DNA of 22,586 nucleotides from DATCLA01 sp036564195 (GCA_036564195.1 DATCLA010000270.1:1-22586), one strand, 5' to 3'. Positions 8,019 to 15,153 are shown, counted from the stretch's first letter. Made by a program: numbers and translations. The notes: a model not told the origin generated them from the letters alone.

Positions 8019-8438
8019 ATGAACTATGTGCATACCCAATTGAGTTCTTTTCTTATTCTCCTAATAACTGGTTTGGTATTGGGAGGTTTTTTTGATTTTT
8101 ACCGGGTATGGCGTAGCCAAATCCGGGTCAATTGGTTTAATACGGCCGTCGGGGATCTGTTCTTTTGGATACTGGCCTTAGTCTTAGCAACCCCATTGAT
8201 TTTCTGGGGTACCTGGTTGGAACTGCGCTTTTATGTTTGGTTGGCCCTGGGACTAGGTACCGGATTATACTTTTTTGTCTTTAGTTCTCTCTGTATACCG
8301 ATTTTTTTAAAATTTTGGCAGACCGTCACTTGGTTACCTCGGCAACTTGGCTATTTAAAGCGCAAAGTGGGATTACGCCTGAAACAGATTGTTGCCAGAA
8401 GCCTTTTTCTAAGAAACAGCCGTAAAACCGGGGTTTAG
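8019..8438 (+). CDS. yabQ: Spore cortex biosynthesis membrane protein YabQ
   Basis: 139 residues with about four hydrophobic segments and a basic cytoplasmic tail (~105-139). The start TQLSSFLILLITGLVLGGFFDFYRVWR, then DLFFWILAL and LELRFYVWLALGLGTGLYF, is the YabQ family pattern (L-x-D-x-x-R ... D-x-x-F-W ... E-x-R-x-Y). In Bacillus it is a mother-cell protein in the outer forespore membrane required for the cortex. ATG 8019 has AAGGGGG at about 8004-8010. It follows the SLT gene by 46 bases and ends in a terminator whose stem includes its stop codon. divIC, often the next gene, is not present here. Confidence 0.9.
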   Translation: MNYVHTQLSSFLILLITGLVLGGFFDFYRVWRSQIRVNWFNTAVGDLFFWILALVLATPLIFWGTWLELRFYVWLALGLGTGLYFFVFSSLCIPIFLKFWQTVTWLPRQLGYLKRKVGLRLKQIVARSLFLRNSRKTGV

Positions 8439-8455
8439 GATTAACCCCGGTTTTA
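8423..8455. terminator. Bidirectional terminator between yabQ and the CAP gene
   Basis: A perfect 13-bp stem TAAAACCGGGGTT/AACCCCGGTTTTA (8423-8435 and 8443-8455) with a 7-base loop. A/T ends on both sides allow it to stop yabQ transcripts (+) and CAP-gene transcripts (-). It includes the yabQ stop codon. Confidence 0.8.
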
Positions 8456-8471
8456 AACGTTATATTTAAAT

Positions 8472-9155
8472 TTAGATTCCGATAAACATCTGAGTATAAA
8501 TGTTTCCGTAAGCGCTTCCTGAAGCGATTCCGACTCCAATCTGATTGAAATTGCCGTTTAGGATATTAGCACGGTGTCCCGGACTATTCATCAGATTTTG
8601 GTGGGCGCTTTCAGTGGTGCTGGCGCCGGCCAGGTTTTCACCGGCAGTTTTGTACTTTATACCGTTGTTTTTCATCATGTCAAAGGGCGAACCATACGTG
8701 GGGGAGGTATGGCTGAAATAATTGTTCTTTACCATATCCTGACTTTTTAATCTTGCTAACAAAACCAGTTGTTGATTAACACTTAACGGTTTTACCCCTT
8801 GTTCCAGCCGGGCTTGGTTTACCAGGTTCACCATTTTGGATTCCTCAGCAGTTAGGCTGGTTCCACTCGGCTGCGAAGCCGGTGCGGTGGAGTTGCCGGG
8901 TGCTGGTGTAGTTGGGGAAGTTGGATTTGGCGTAGTCGGGTTAGTTGGCGCTGGAACCGGGTTGGGAGTAGTTGATTGAGTGGTGCTGGGTCGGATATAA
9001 TAATAAATCCGGCGCACGGTATAAGTTCCATTATTATACTGGGTGTTGTAGTAAGTGATGCCTTTGGTGGTAGCGGCCAAAGCCGGAATCGCTGTGAGAC
9101 AAAGCAGATATAAAACTGCTAAAAACGCGGTTAATGATTTAAAGGTTTTTTTCAT
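8472..9155 (-). CDS. Secreted CAP-domain (YkwD-like, SCP/PR1) protein
   Basis: 227 residues from ATG at 9155. A longer frame to TTG 9197 exists, but AAAGGAG 8 bases before 9155 and the signal peptide beginning there decide the start. Residues 1-27 are a signal peptide ending in ALA. A short Tyr-rich segment (35-55) and a Pro/Thr/Ser-rich linker (56-99) follow, then a CAP domain (~101-227) with the usual features: LVNQARLEQGVKPL, FSH at 147-149, GENLAGA, the SPGHRANILN signature at 191-200 and a final Y-x-Q-x-F. Bacterial CAP proteins of this type are common in spore formers, with generally unknown function; some occur in spore coats. It is transcribed convergently to the yab cluster. Confidence 0.88.
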   Translation of the reverse strand: MKKTFKSLTAFLAVLYLLCLTAIPALAATTKGITYYNTQYNNGTYTVRRIYYYIRPSTTQSTTPNPVPAPTNPTTPNPTSPTTPAPGNSTAPASQPSGTSLTAEESKMVNLVNQARLEQGVKPLSVNQQLVLLARLKSQDMVKNNYFSHTSPTYGSPFDMMKNNGIKYKTAGENLAGASTTESAHQNLMNSPGHRANILNGNFNQIGVGIASGSAYGNIYTQMFIGI

Positions 9156-9588
9156 CAAATTAACTCCTTTCTTGTCTAAAAAATTAAGTTTAGCCAAATT
9201 ATCTCTATACCCCCAACTTTTTGGCTTTATATAGATTCGTTCCCAAACAGGGATGACCTTTTGGGAAGGAAAGGAAGGCCTGGTAACCCCTTGCGGTCCA
9301 TGAAAAGAACCTTAGTGGTTTTTATAATTTCTTCTGGCTGAATAGCACTTTATAAACAATAAGATCAGAATTGTTCTATTTTAGAAGGTAGGTGAAGGCG
9401 GTCGCTGTTATAAAATATCAAACTTTTGTTATGTAATAATAATAAAAACAGTTAACAATTGACATTTGAAGGCAGGTTTTTTGATGAAATGATAAAATAT
9501 ATATTACAATGAAATAAGAGAAAGTTTTCCGGTAAGCGATTAGAGGTTAGTTACAAATCGGGATTTTATAATAAGGAAGGTGCCAGGT
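9156..9588. other. Divergent intergenic region between the CAP and Cache-LuxR genes
   Basis: 433 bases with no credible gene. On the CAP-gene (minus) side there is an inverted repeat TTCCCAAA/TTTGGGAA (9240-9247 and 9260-9267, 12-base loop) in what would be its leader. A 21-bp dyad AACAAT-N9-ATTGTT lies at 9355-9375, roughly midway, and could be an operator. The + strand promoter of the regulator gene lies at 9481-9510. I compared the minus-strand leader with cyclic-di-GMP and cyclic-di-AMP riboswitch patterns from memory and found no convincing match. I saw no clear minus-strand promoter. Confidence 0.5.
9481..9510 (+). promoter_or_regulatory. Candidate promoter of the Cache-LuxR regulator
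   Basis: TTGATG (9481-9486) and TACAAT (9505-9510) are separated by 18 bases. A perfect TTGACA lies at 9459-9464 but has no good -10 at the proper distance. The predicted start near 9517 leaves a ~70-base leader. Confidence 0.45.
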
Positions 9589-10974
9589 ATGGTGTCCCGC
9601 TATTATAAAGAAACAAACCAGAAGAGGTTGAAAAGACTATGCCGGATGACTACCGTAACAATGGGCCGAATTGCCTATCTGTTTAAAAGGGAAAAAGAAT
9701 ATATTTTGGTTTTTATTTTTTTGATTGGACTGTTTGCGGGAATAGTCGGGACCATCCAAACCAGGGGATTATCCATTCGGGAACTTTGTCAGTTCTCTCG
9801 GCAAGTTTCCAATGAAACTGTACTCCAACTGGAGGCAAAGCTTGAAAGTTATGAGGATATTTTATTTCAGTTTGTAGCTAACCGGAGTTTAAATCGGTTA
9901 GTGAGCGATTATGTTAAAGTTGGCGACGTCTACGCTTTCTCCCAAAGAAGTGAACAATTCAGTAGTTTTTTTGAAGGGTATGCTTTTAATGACCAATCCA
10001 TTTATGATGCAGTCTTTATTGATGAGAATGACCCTCAGCGCAAAGCTTTAACCATGGGCGAAGGGTTTTCAAACCGGTTTCTTCAAAATTTACGCAAGCA
10101 GCAAATCTATCTGAAAAGCCTGGAAGCAGACGGCGAAGTGGTCTGGGGAGAGCCGTTGAAAGCTCCCAATGAGGAAAAGTGGTTTTTACCTTTGGGCAAA
10201 AGGGTTAAAAATTTATACAGTGGTACCCCTCTGGGGATCATTATTATATTTATCAGCGAGAATAAATTAATTCAGGCAATTAATGAATGTTTGTATAATA
10301 ATTTCTATTATTCAGTCGGCACATTTAAAAGCGGTTACACGATGCTTGTTGACGCTGCAGGTAAAATAATTTTAGCTCCGCAGCACCGGCATGTTGGTGA
10401 GGATTACCGCGTTCTTTTTAAAGGGTTGAAACTGATCGGGTCAGTGTCGAAAGATTGGAGCAGACCCTCGACCTGGTTAGCGACATTAAAAAGACAACCC
10501 ATTTTACTAGTTGAACAGTTAATTCCGGGAACCAAGTGGTATCTCTTGTTACCGATACCGCTGGCGGACCGGGTGAGCGGGTGGCCCTGGTGGCATCTTA
10601 GTCTGCTGATAGCCGGATTATCCTTCTGTGGTCTGCTGTACTACAGTTGGTTTTTATGGGGTAAAACAAAAAAGGAGGACCATCTTACCAAAGAAGCATT
10701 ACCGGACCAGGGGACAGTATTACCACCGGCTGAATCAATTGGCGAGACTATTGCGCCCCCGGCCTGGTTGGATGAGTTGACTGAGCGGGAACGAATCATT
10801 TTAAGTTATATTGCCCAGGGATGTAATAATAAGGAAATTGCTCGGCGGATGTTCGTCGCAGAGCAGACAGTGAAAAATTACGTGAGTACGATTTATAGTA
10901 AAATCGGAGTACATGACCGGGTCCAGGCCTCTTTGAAAGCAATCGAAGCTGGATTATTACATTTAAAGCAGTAA
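9589..10974 (+). CDS. Membrane one-component regulator: extracytoplasmic Cache-like sensor with LuxR-type HTH
   Basis: 461 residues from ATG 9589 (AAGGAAGG at 9573-9580, spacing 8; GTG 9580 overlaps that site and is unlikely). A ~35-residue cytoplasmic start is followed by TM1 (~38-56), an extracytoplasmic domain (~58-333) and TM2 (~335-358). A linker leads to a LuxR/GerE helix-turn-helix (~394-457) with LTERERIILSYIAQGCNNKEIA and the recognition helix region AEQTVKNYVSTIYSKIGV. The sensor domain begins with a helix typical of membrane sensor kinases and includes SGYTMLVDAAGKIILAP plus HVGEDYR, the pattern of a double-Cache distal lobe, which usually binds small molecules. There is no kinase or receiver domain, so ligand binding must act directly on the DNA-binding domain across the membrane. 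The gene immediately precedes the ABC operon, whose promoter carries paired dyads. Confidence 0.85.
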   Translation: MVSRYYKETNQKRLKRLCRMTTVTMGRIAYLFKREKEYILVFIFLIGLFAGIVGTIQTRGLSIRELCQFSRQVSNETVLQLEAKLESYEDILFQFVANRSLNRLVSDYVKVGDVYAFSQRSEQFSSFFEGYAFNDQSIYDAVFIDENDPQRKALTMGEGFSNRFLQNLRKQQIYLKSLEADGEVVWGEPLKAPNEEKWFLPLGKRVKNLYSGTPLGIIIIFISENKLIQAINECLYNNFYYSVGTFKSGYTMLVDAAGKIILAPQHRHVGEDYRVLFKGLKLIGSVSKDWSRPSTWLATLKRQPILLVEQLIPGTKWYLLLPIPLADRVSGWPWWHLSLLIAGLSFCGLLYYSWFLWGKTKKEDHLTKEALPDQGTVLPPAESIGETIAPPAWLDELTERERIILSYIAQGCNNKEIARRMFVAEQTVKNYVSTIYSKIGVHDRVQASLKAIEAGLLHLKQ

Positions 10975-10980
10975 TAAGCG

Positions 10981-11006
10981 ACGGGGTTACAACCCCGTTT
11001 TTATTT
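10981..11006 (+). terminator. Intrinsic terminator of the Cache-LuxR gene
   Basis: A perfect 7-bp stem ACGGGGT/ACCCCGT (10981-10987 and 10992-10998), 4-base loop, then TTTTATTTT. It separates the regulator transcript from the ABC operon. Confidence 0.85.
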
Positions 11007-11031
11007 TAGATTTATCAGAAATTAGTATAGA

Positions 11032-11070
11032 GTACCATAGTACTTTTTTTAGTTTGCAGTACTTCGGTAC
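11032..11070. promoter_or_regulatory. Paired GTAC-N4-GTAC dyads, putative LuxR-type activator sites
   Basis: GTACcataGTAC (11032-11043) and GTACttcgGTAC (11059-11070) share the same arm sequence and the same 4-base spacer and lie 27 bases apart. The second ends one base before the -35 box at 11072. With a start at about 11107, their centres fall near -69.5 and -42.5, classical positions for activators that contact RNA polymerase. The first is followed by a T-run, so as RNA it might also form a weak hairpin. Binding by the adjacent Cache-LuxR protein is inferred. Confidence 0.5.
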
Positions 11071-11071
11071 A

Positions 11072-11100
11072 GTGACATCAAACCACTTTGAGGTTATAGT
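11072..11100 (+). promoter_or_regulatory. Sigma-A-type promoter of the ABC importer operon
   Basis: GTGACA (11072-11077) and TATAGT (11095-11100), spacing exactly 17. The predicted start near 11107 gives a leader of about 124 bases before the binding-protein gene. Confidence 0.7.
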
Positions 11101-11141
11101 GTAGATGATTCCATTATGAGTTACTAATAATGGAAATAGCG

Positions 11142-11150
11142 AAAGGAGGG
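11142..11150 (+). promoter_or_regulatory. Orphan Shine-Dalgarno sequence in the ABC operon leader (STAB-SD-like)
   Basis: AAAGGAGGG is a near-perfect ribosome-binding sequence, yet no start codon follows within a usable distance; the true site of the next gene is AAGGAGGG at 11216-11223. In Bacillus, such orphan sites near the mRNA 5' end (STAB-SD) bind ribosomes and protect the message. That role is inferred here from sequence and position only. Confidence 0.4.
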
Positions 11151-11153
11151 CCG

Positions 11154-11177
11154 AAGGACCGGCTTAAGGACCGGCTT
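11154..11177 (+). repeat. Tandem 12-bp repeat in the ABC operon leader
   Basis: AAGGACCGGCTT occurs twice head to tail (11154-11165 and 11166-11177), followed by AAG. The unit has complementary ends (AAG/CTT) around CCGG. It lies just after the orphan Shine-Dalgarno sequence and may form local RNA structure or be a recent slippage duplication. Confidence 0.75.
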
Positions 11178-11230
11178 AAGTAAAAGGAATTTGTTAGGAA
11201 ATAATCTGAATTTATAAGGAGGGTTTTTTA

Positions 11231-12229
11231 ATGAAAAAAAGGTTAGTTCTGGCTCTATCGATGTTCGCAATGGTTATGACTTTAATGATGCCTCTGGCAA
11301 GTGCGGCTAAAAAAGAACATTTAATGGTCTACACTTCCATGAAAGAAGTTTTAATCGGTGAAGTCCGTGACGCTTTTGTTAAAAAGTACCCTAATATTCA
11401 ATTTGATTATTATTCAGCCGGTGCCGGAAAACTGATGGCGAAGATTGCCGCCGAACGTCAATCCGGCAAGATCCAGACTGATGTATTGTGGACCAGTGAA
11501 GTCCCTGATTTCTATCAGTTGAAACAGCAAGGCGTATTATTGAAATATAAACCGCGTGGAGCAAATAAGCTGGTCAGCCCGGTCAATGATCCGGATTATT
11601 ATTTCACACCCGCCCGTTTGGGAACTTTAGGTATTGCTTATAATACCAATAAAATTAAAACTGCCCCGAAAACTTGGGATGATCTGTTAAAACCAGAGTA
11701 TAAAAACGGATTTGGCATTGCTAATCCGGCGCTTTCCGGTACTTCTATGGTTAGTGTGGCTATGTTGGTGGAAAACCTCGGTTGGGGATATATTGAAAAG
11801 TTACGGGCTAATGGCGCAAAAATGGGACAAGGATCCGGACAAGTGGTTGACGATACTGCCATGGGTGACCTGAAAGCCTGTATCGGAGTAGATTACATTA
11901 CGATCAGTAAGATTAAAGCCGGTGCGACCATGGGTTTCGTTTATCCTGACAAATTATTTGTAGTCCCCAGCCCGGTCGCTATTATGAAAGACACAAAGAA
12001 TGCAGCTACAGCCAAGAAATTTGTTGATTTCCTCGTATCCAAACAAGGCCAGACGATTATTGCCAAGAGTTATACCCTGCCGGTCCGTGATGATGTGGAA
12101 ATTGCAAAGGGAGTCGGCCTGATTCAGCCTAAGGAAGCGGTTAAACGTTCATTTAAGCTGGATTACATTAAGATGATCGCCGAAAAAGAAAAGATTGCTG
12201 AGAAATTTGCAGCGATTATGACAAAGTAA
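11231..12229 (+). CDS. ABC importer extracellular solute-binding protein (ferric/AfuA-like type II family)
   Basis: 332 residues. Signal peptide 1-25 ends ASA; there is no cysteine, so it is not a lipoprotein. The mature part is a type II periplasmic-binding fold of the group usually annotated Fe3+-binding: LMVYTSMKEVLIGEVRDAF at the start, QTDVLWTSEVPDFYQLKQQGVL, GTLGIAYNTNKI, PKTWDDLLKPEYKNGFGIANP and AKKFVDFLVSKQGQ. The Tyr-Tyr pair that binds iron in FbpA is not seen: the equivalent stretch after the dimer-like middle reads VDYITISKIKAGATMGFVYP. Relatives of this family bind hexose phosphates (AfuA), aminoethylphosphonate or other small anions, so iron is doubtful. ATG 11231 has AAGGAGGG 7 bases upstream. 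It is the first gene of a four-gene importer operon. Confidence 0.88.
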   Translation: MKKRLVLALSMFAMVMTLMMPLASAAKKEHLMVYTSMKEVLIGEVRDAFVKKYPNIQFDYYSAGAGKLMAKIAAERQSGKIQTDVLWTSEVPDFYQLKQQGVLLKYKPRGANKLVSPVNDPDYYFTPARLGTLGIAYNTNKIKTAPKTWDDLLKPEYKNGFGIANPALSGTSMVSVAMLVENLGWGYIEKLRANGAKMGQGSGQVVDDTAMGDLKACIGVDYITISKIKAGATMGFVYPDKLFVVPSPVAIMKDTKNAATAKKFVDFLVSKQGQTIIAKSYTLPVRDDVEIAKGVGLIQPKEAVKRSFKLDYIKMIAEKEKIAEKFAAIMTK

Positions 12230-12247
12230 TAAAGTTATAAATAAAAA

Positions 12248-12350
12248 TCCGCCTTGTGAACAGCCAGGTAGGTTGGATCACTTTGAACTATCAAACATCC
12301 GGGAGCGGAGATGGAGGCGATCCGCTCCAAAATTTTAGTCTTAAGGCGGA
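12248..12350 (+). promoter_or_regulatory. Predicted three-way-junction RNA in the binding-protein/ATPase gap
   Basis: TCCGCCTT (12248-12255) is the exact complement of AAGGCGGA (12343-12350), which overlaps the ribosome site GGAGG (12348-12352) of the ATPase gene. Inside this closing stem sit two hairpins: GTGA/TCAC with CCA/TGG (12256-12281), and a perfect 8-bp stem GGAGCGGA/TCCGCTCC (12302-12309 and 12321-12328). The folded form would hide the ribosome site and also shield the 3' end of the binding-protein message. This would lower ATPase/permease expression relative to the binding protein, a common need in importer operons. Confidence 0.45.
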
Positions 12351-12359
12351 GGTAATACA

Positions 12360-13451
12360 ATGGCCGAAGTAAGAGTAGAGAAGGTCAGCAAGAGTTATGG
12401 TAAGCTTAAGGTGATCGAGGATCTGAGTATTACAATCCGGGATGGGGAGTGCTTTACCTTTTTGGGTCCGTCGGGTTGTGGTAAGACAGTAATTTTACGG
12501 CAAATTGCCGGATTTGAACACCCTGACCGGGGTGAGATTTTTATCGGAAACAATTTGGTAGCCAGCGCGGAAAAGAAGATTTTTTTACCACCGGAATCCC
12601 GTCACATTGGCGTAGTCTTTCAAGATTATGCGGTCTGGCCTCATAAAACTGTTTTTGAAAATATAATTTATCCCTTAAAAATACAAAAAGTAGCCAAAGA
12701 AGAGGCTGAGCGACGGACAATGCAAGCGGTAGCCCAAGTCGGCTTGGCAGGGTTGGAAAAACGTCTGCCGTATCAGCTTTCGGGAGGTCAGCAACAACGG
12801 GTGGCCTTGGCCCGGGCGTTGGTATCCCGGCCGGAAATTATGTTATTGGATGAACCGTTGAATAACCTCGATGCCAATCTCCGCGAGGAGATGAGGTTTG
12901 AAATTAAGGAGCTGCAAAAGAATACCGGTGTGACCATTTTATATGTAACCCACGATCAGGAAGTAGCATTAGCGATCTCCGACCGGATTGCAATTATGGA
13001 CAAGCAGGGCAAGATCCGCCAAATCGGAACACCGCGGGAGGTTTATGAGCACCCGGTGGACAGTTTTGTCTTTAATTTTATGGGGGTTTCCAATTTTATT
13101 CCGGTTGAAAACCGTTCCGGAGTGGCTTACGTCGAGGGCAGTGCGGTTCCCATCGGTAAACCTGAAAATGGATTGCAGAAAGCTAAAAACTTGGTAGCGG
13201 CCTGCCGCCCGGCTGATGTAGAACTGACCCGGACCACCGGAAATGTGGAAGGCCTAGTGAAACGTGTAACTTATCTGGGACCGACATTTGATTATTTAGT
13301 TGCGATTGGGAAAGCAGAAATCCGGGTGGAACAGGATACTCAGGAAGCTCTTTCCCAAGATTTACTCTTTGCTGAAGGCGAGACCTGTTTCTTAAAGTTT
13401 CATGATCTAAAATGGTTCGATTCGCAAAGCGCAAAGGAAGAGGTGTCCTAA
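12360..13451 (+). CDS. ABC importer ATP-binding protein 1
   Basis: 363 residues, cytoplasmic ATPase that drives the importer. All nucleotide-binding motifs are intact: Walker A GPSGCGKT (36-43), Q-loop glutamine 88 in VFQDYAVWPH, signature LSGGQ (140-144), Walker B MLLDEP (161-166), H-loop His198 in YVTHDQ. The C-terminal ~120 residues form a TOBE-like regulatory domain ending CFLKFHDLKWF. Length and layout match the FbpC/PotA type. ATG 12360 has GGCGGAGG about 8 bases upstream, inside a predicted inhibitory stem. It is collinear without gaps through residue 200 with the second ATPase of the operon, so the two arose by duplication. Its stop overlaps the permease start. Confidence 0.93.
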   Translation: MAEVRVEKVSKSYGKLKVIEDLSITIRDGECFTFLGPSGCGKTVILRQIAGFEHPDRGEIFIGNNLVASAEKKIFLPPESRHIGVVFQDYAVWPHKTVFENIIYPLKIQKVAKEEAERRTMQAVAQVGLAGLEKRLPYQLSGGQQQRVALARALVSRPEIMLLDEPLNNLDANLREEMRFEIKELQKNTGVTILYVTHDQEVALAISDRIAIMDKQGKIRQIGTPREVYEHPVDSFVFNFMGVSNFIPVENRSGVAYVEGSAVPIGKPENGLQKAKNLVAACRPADVELTRTTGNVEGLVKRVTYLGPTFDYLVAIGKAEIRVEQDTQEALSQDLLFAEGETCFLKFHDLKWFDSQSAKEEVS

Positions 13452-15151
13452 TGAGCAGTAATAATGTTTTTCAAAAAAAGAAGATTGGTGCAGCTGAGAT
13501 TGTCTTAGCAATATCGATTCTAGTCTTAGTGGTTTTTGTAGCAATTCCGGTCTTTCTAATCTTTTGGAATGCCTTTACGGTTAATGGTAAACTAAATTTA
13601 CAAGAATTATTCAAAATTTTAAGTCAGCCCGATACCTATCAGGCGTTAATGAATTCTCTAATTATCGCGGCGGGCGTAACGGTAATCAGTACGATTTTAG
13701 GCGTATTTTTCGCCTGGTTGGTAGCACGGACTGACCTACCCTTTAAAGAGACTATGAAATTAATGTTTATCGTCCCGTTTATGTTGCCTTCGTTTATCGG
13801 GGCAATTGCCTGGAAAATGTTACTTTCACCCCGGGGCGGTTATATTAACTCCTTCTTTATGAATCTGTTTGGACTGGATAAACCGATTTTTAATATCTAT
13901 AGTATGGCGGGGATTATTATCGTCGAAACCATGTATCTTTTTCCCTTCGTCTTTTTGCAGGTTAACGGGGCCTTGGAACGGATGGATCCGACTTTGGAAG
14001 AGTCGGCCCGGATCTCCGGTATCAGCTTGTTTACGATTACCCGCAAAATTACATTGCCGTTAATTACACCAAGTATCGTGGCAGGTGCCTTGTTAGTCTG
14101 TCTGTATTCTCTGGCTCACTTCGGGGTGCCGTCAATTTTAGGTACTGAAATCGGACTTTATAATATTCCTACTTTAATTTATCAAAAACTCTATGCAAGT
14201 GCCGGAAGTTTTACCGCCATTCGTACCGGTACCATTCTTTCATCAATCCTGGTAATGTCGGCGGCACTGATTCTTTATTTGCAAAACCTGGTTTTGAAAA
14301 AAGGACGTTACCAGATTATCGCCGGAAAGAGCATGCGGCCGTTGCTGTTAAAATTACGGGGCTTAAAGATACCCTTGTTAATTATCAGTATTATCTATAT
14401 CCTAATTACTGTAGTGATGCCGACCGTAACCATCTTTTTGGTTGGTGCTTTAAAAACTTACGGGTTACCCTTGAAACTTCAAAATATGACCTTTAGGAAT
14501 TTTTCGTACATGTTAAGCTGGAAGATGACGCTTGATGCCATTAAAAACAGTTTGTTCACCTCTTTAGGCGCTGCGTTTGTGACCATGCTGGCCGGGACCA
14601 TGATCTCTTATGTAATTGTTAAGATGAAAGTCAAAGGCAAATTCCTGCTGGAGTTTCTCGGGGTGTTACCGTTTTCAGTTCCCGGAACGGTGATCGCTTT
14701 AGGAATGATCCTGATGTGGAGCGGTAATTTTGGAATCAATCTCTATAATACCATTTGGATTATTTTTGTCGCCTACATTGCCAGATATATGGCATTCTCG
14801 ATCAAATCAAACTCGGCTGCACTGGAACAAGTGCATAACTCGTTGGAAGAAGCCTCCCGGGCCTGCGGGGCCACTCATTGGCAGACCTTGAAAAACATTG
14901 TGATCCCGCTGATTAAACCGGGAATGCTCTCCGCCTTTTTCCTGATTTTTCTGCCGGCATTACGGGAGTTGACAACTTCGGTGCTGTTGTACGGACCGAC
15001 TACCCGGACCATTGGTGTTGCTATTTATGCTTTGAATGAAGATGGAGAAACTGTATATGCTGCAGCTTTAGCATCAATTGCCTTACTCATTATTGTTACG
15101 GGTGAAATCATTATCAGGAAGATGGCCGGCTCGAATGGAAGGAGAGGATAG
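13451..15151 (+). CDS. ABC importer permease, two fused MetI-type membrane domains (FbpB-like)
   Basis: 566 residues with about twelve membrane segments in two homologous halves, each with an EAA loop that docks an ATPase: EESARISGISLFTITRKI in the first half and EEASRACGATHWQTLKNI in the second, each followed by a short proline-containing stretch. The fused form is typical of ferric/AfuB-type importers, in which one polypeptide forms the whole channel. ATG 13451 shares its A with the stop codon of ATPase 1 (TAATG) and has AGGAAGAGG just upstream; the frame extends upstream to 13412 inside the ATPase gene but this is not needed. The halves could each recruit a different ATPase, given that two are encoded. 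Confidence 0.92.
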   Translation: MSSNNVFQKKKIGAAEIVLAISILVLVVFVAIPVFLIFWNAFTVNGKLNLQELFKILSQPDTYQALMNSLIIAAGVTVISTILGVFFAWLVARTDLPFKETMKLMFIVPFMLPSFIGAIAWKMLLSPRGGYINSFFMNLFGLDKPIFNIYSMAGIIIVETMYLFPFVFLQVNGALERMDPTLEESARISGISLFTITRKITLPLITPSIVAGALLVCLYSLAHFGVPSILGTEIGLYNIPTLIYQKLYASAGSFTAIRTGTILSSILVMSAALILYLQNLVLKKGRYQIIAGKSMRPLLLKLRGLKIPLLIISIIYILITVVMPTVTIFLVGALKTYGLPLKLQNMTFRNFSYMLSWKMTLDAIKNSLFTSLGAAFVTMLAGTMISYVIVKMKVKGKFLLEFLGVLPFSVPGTVIALGMILMWSGNFGINLYNTIWIIFVAYIARYMAFSIKSNSAALEQVHNSLEEASRACGATHWQTLKNIVIPLIKPGMLSAFFLIFLPALRELTTSVLLYGPTTRTIGVAIYALNEDGETVYAAALASIALLIIVTGEIIIRKMAGSNGRRG

Positions 15152-15153
15152 AG

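Noticed and set aside
9198..9480. Possible cyclic-di-AMP or cyclic-di-GMP riboswitch in the leader of the CAP gene
   Set aside because: Isolated stretches such as CGCAA and GGGGTTACC look suggestive, but the order of conserved blocks of either class is not present.
11231..12229. Naming the importer fbpA/afuA
   Set aside because: The family fits but the iron-ligand tyrosine pair is not visible and the substrate is uncertain.
13412..13450. Upstream extension of the permease
   Set aside because: The frame is open but overlaps ATPase 1; ATG 13451 has a good ribosome site and starts at the family-typical place.
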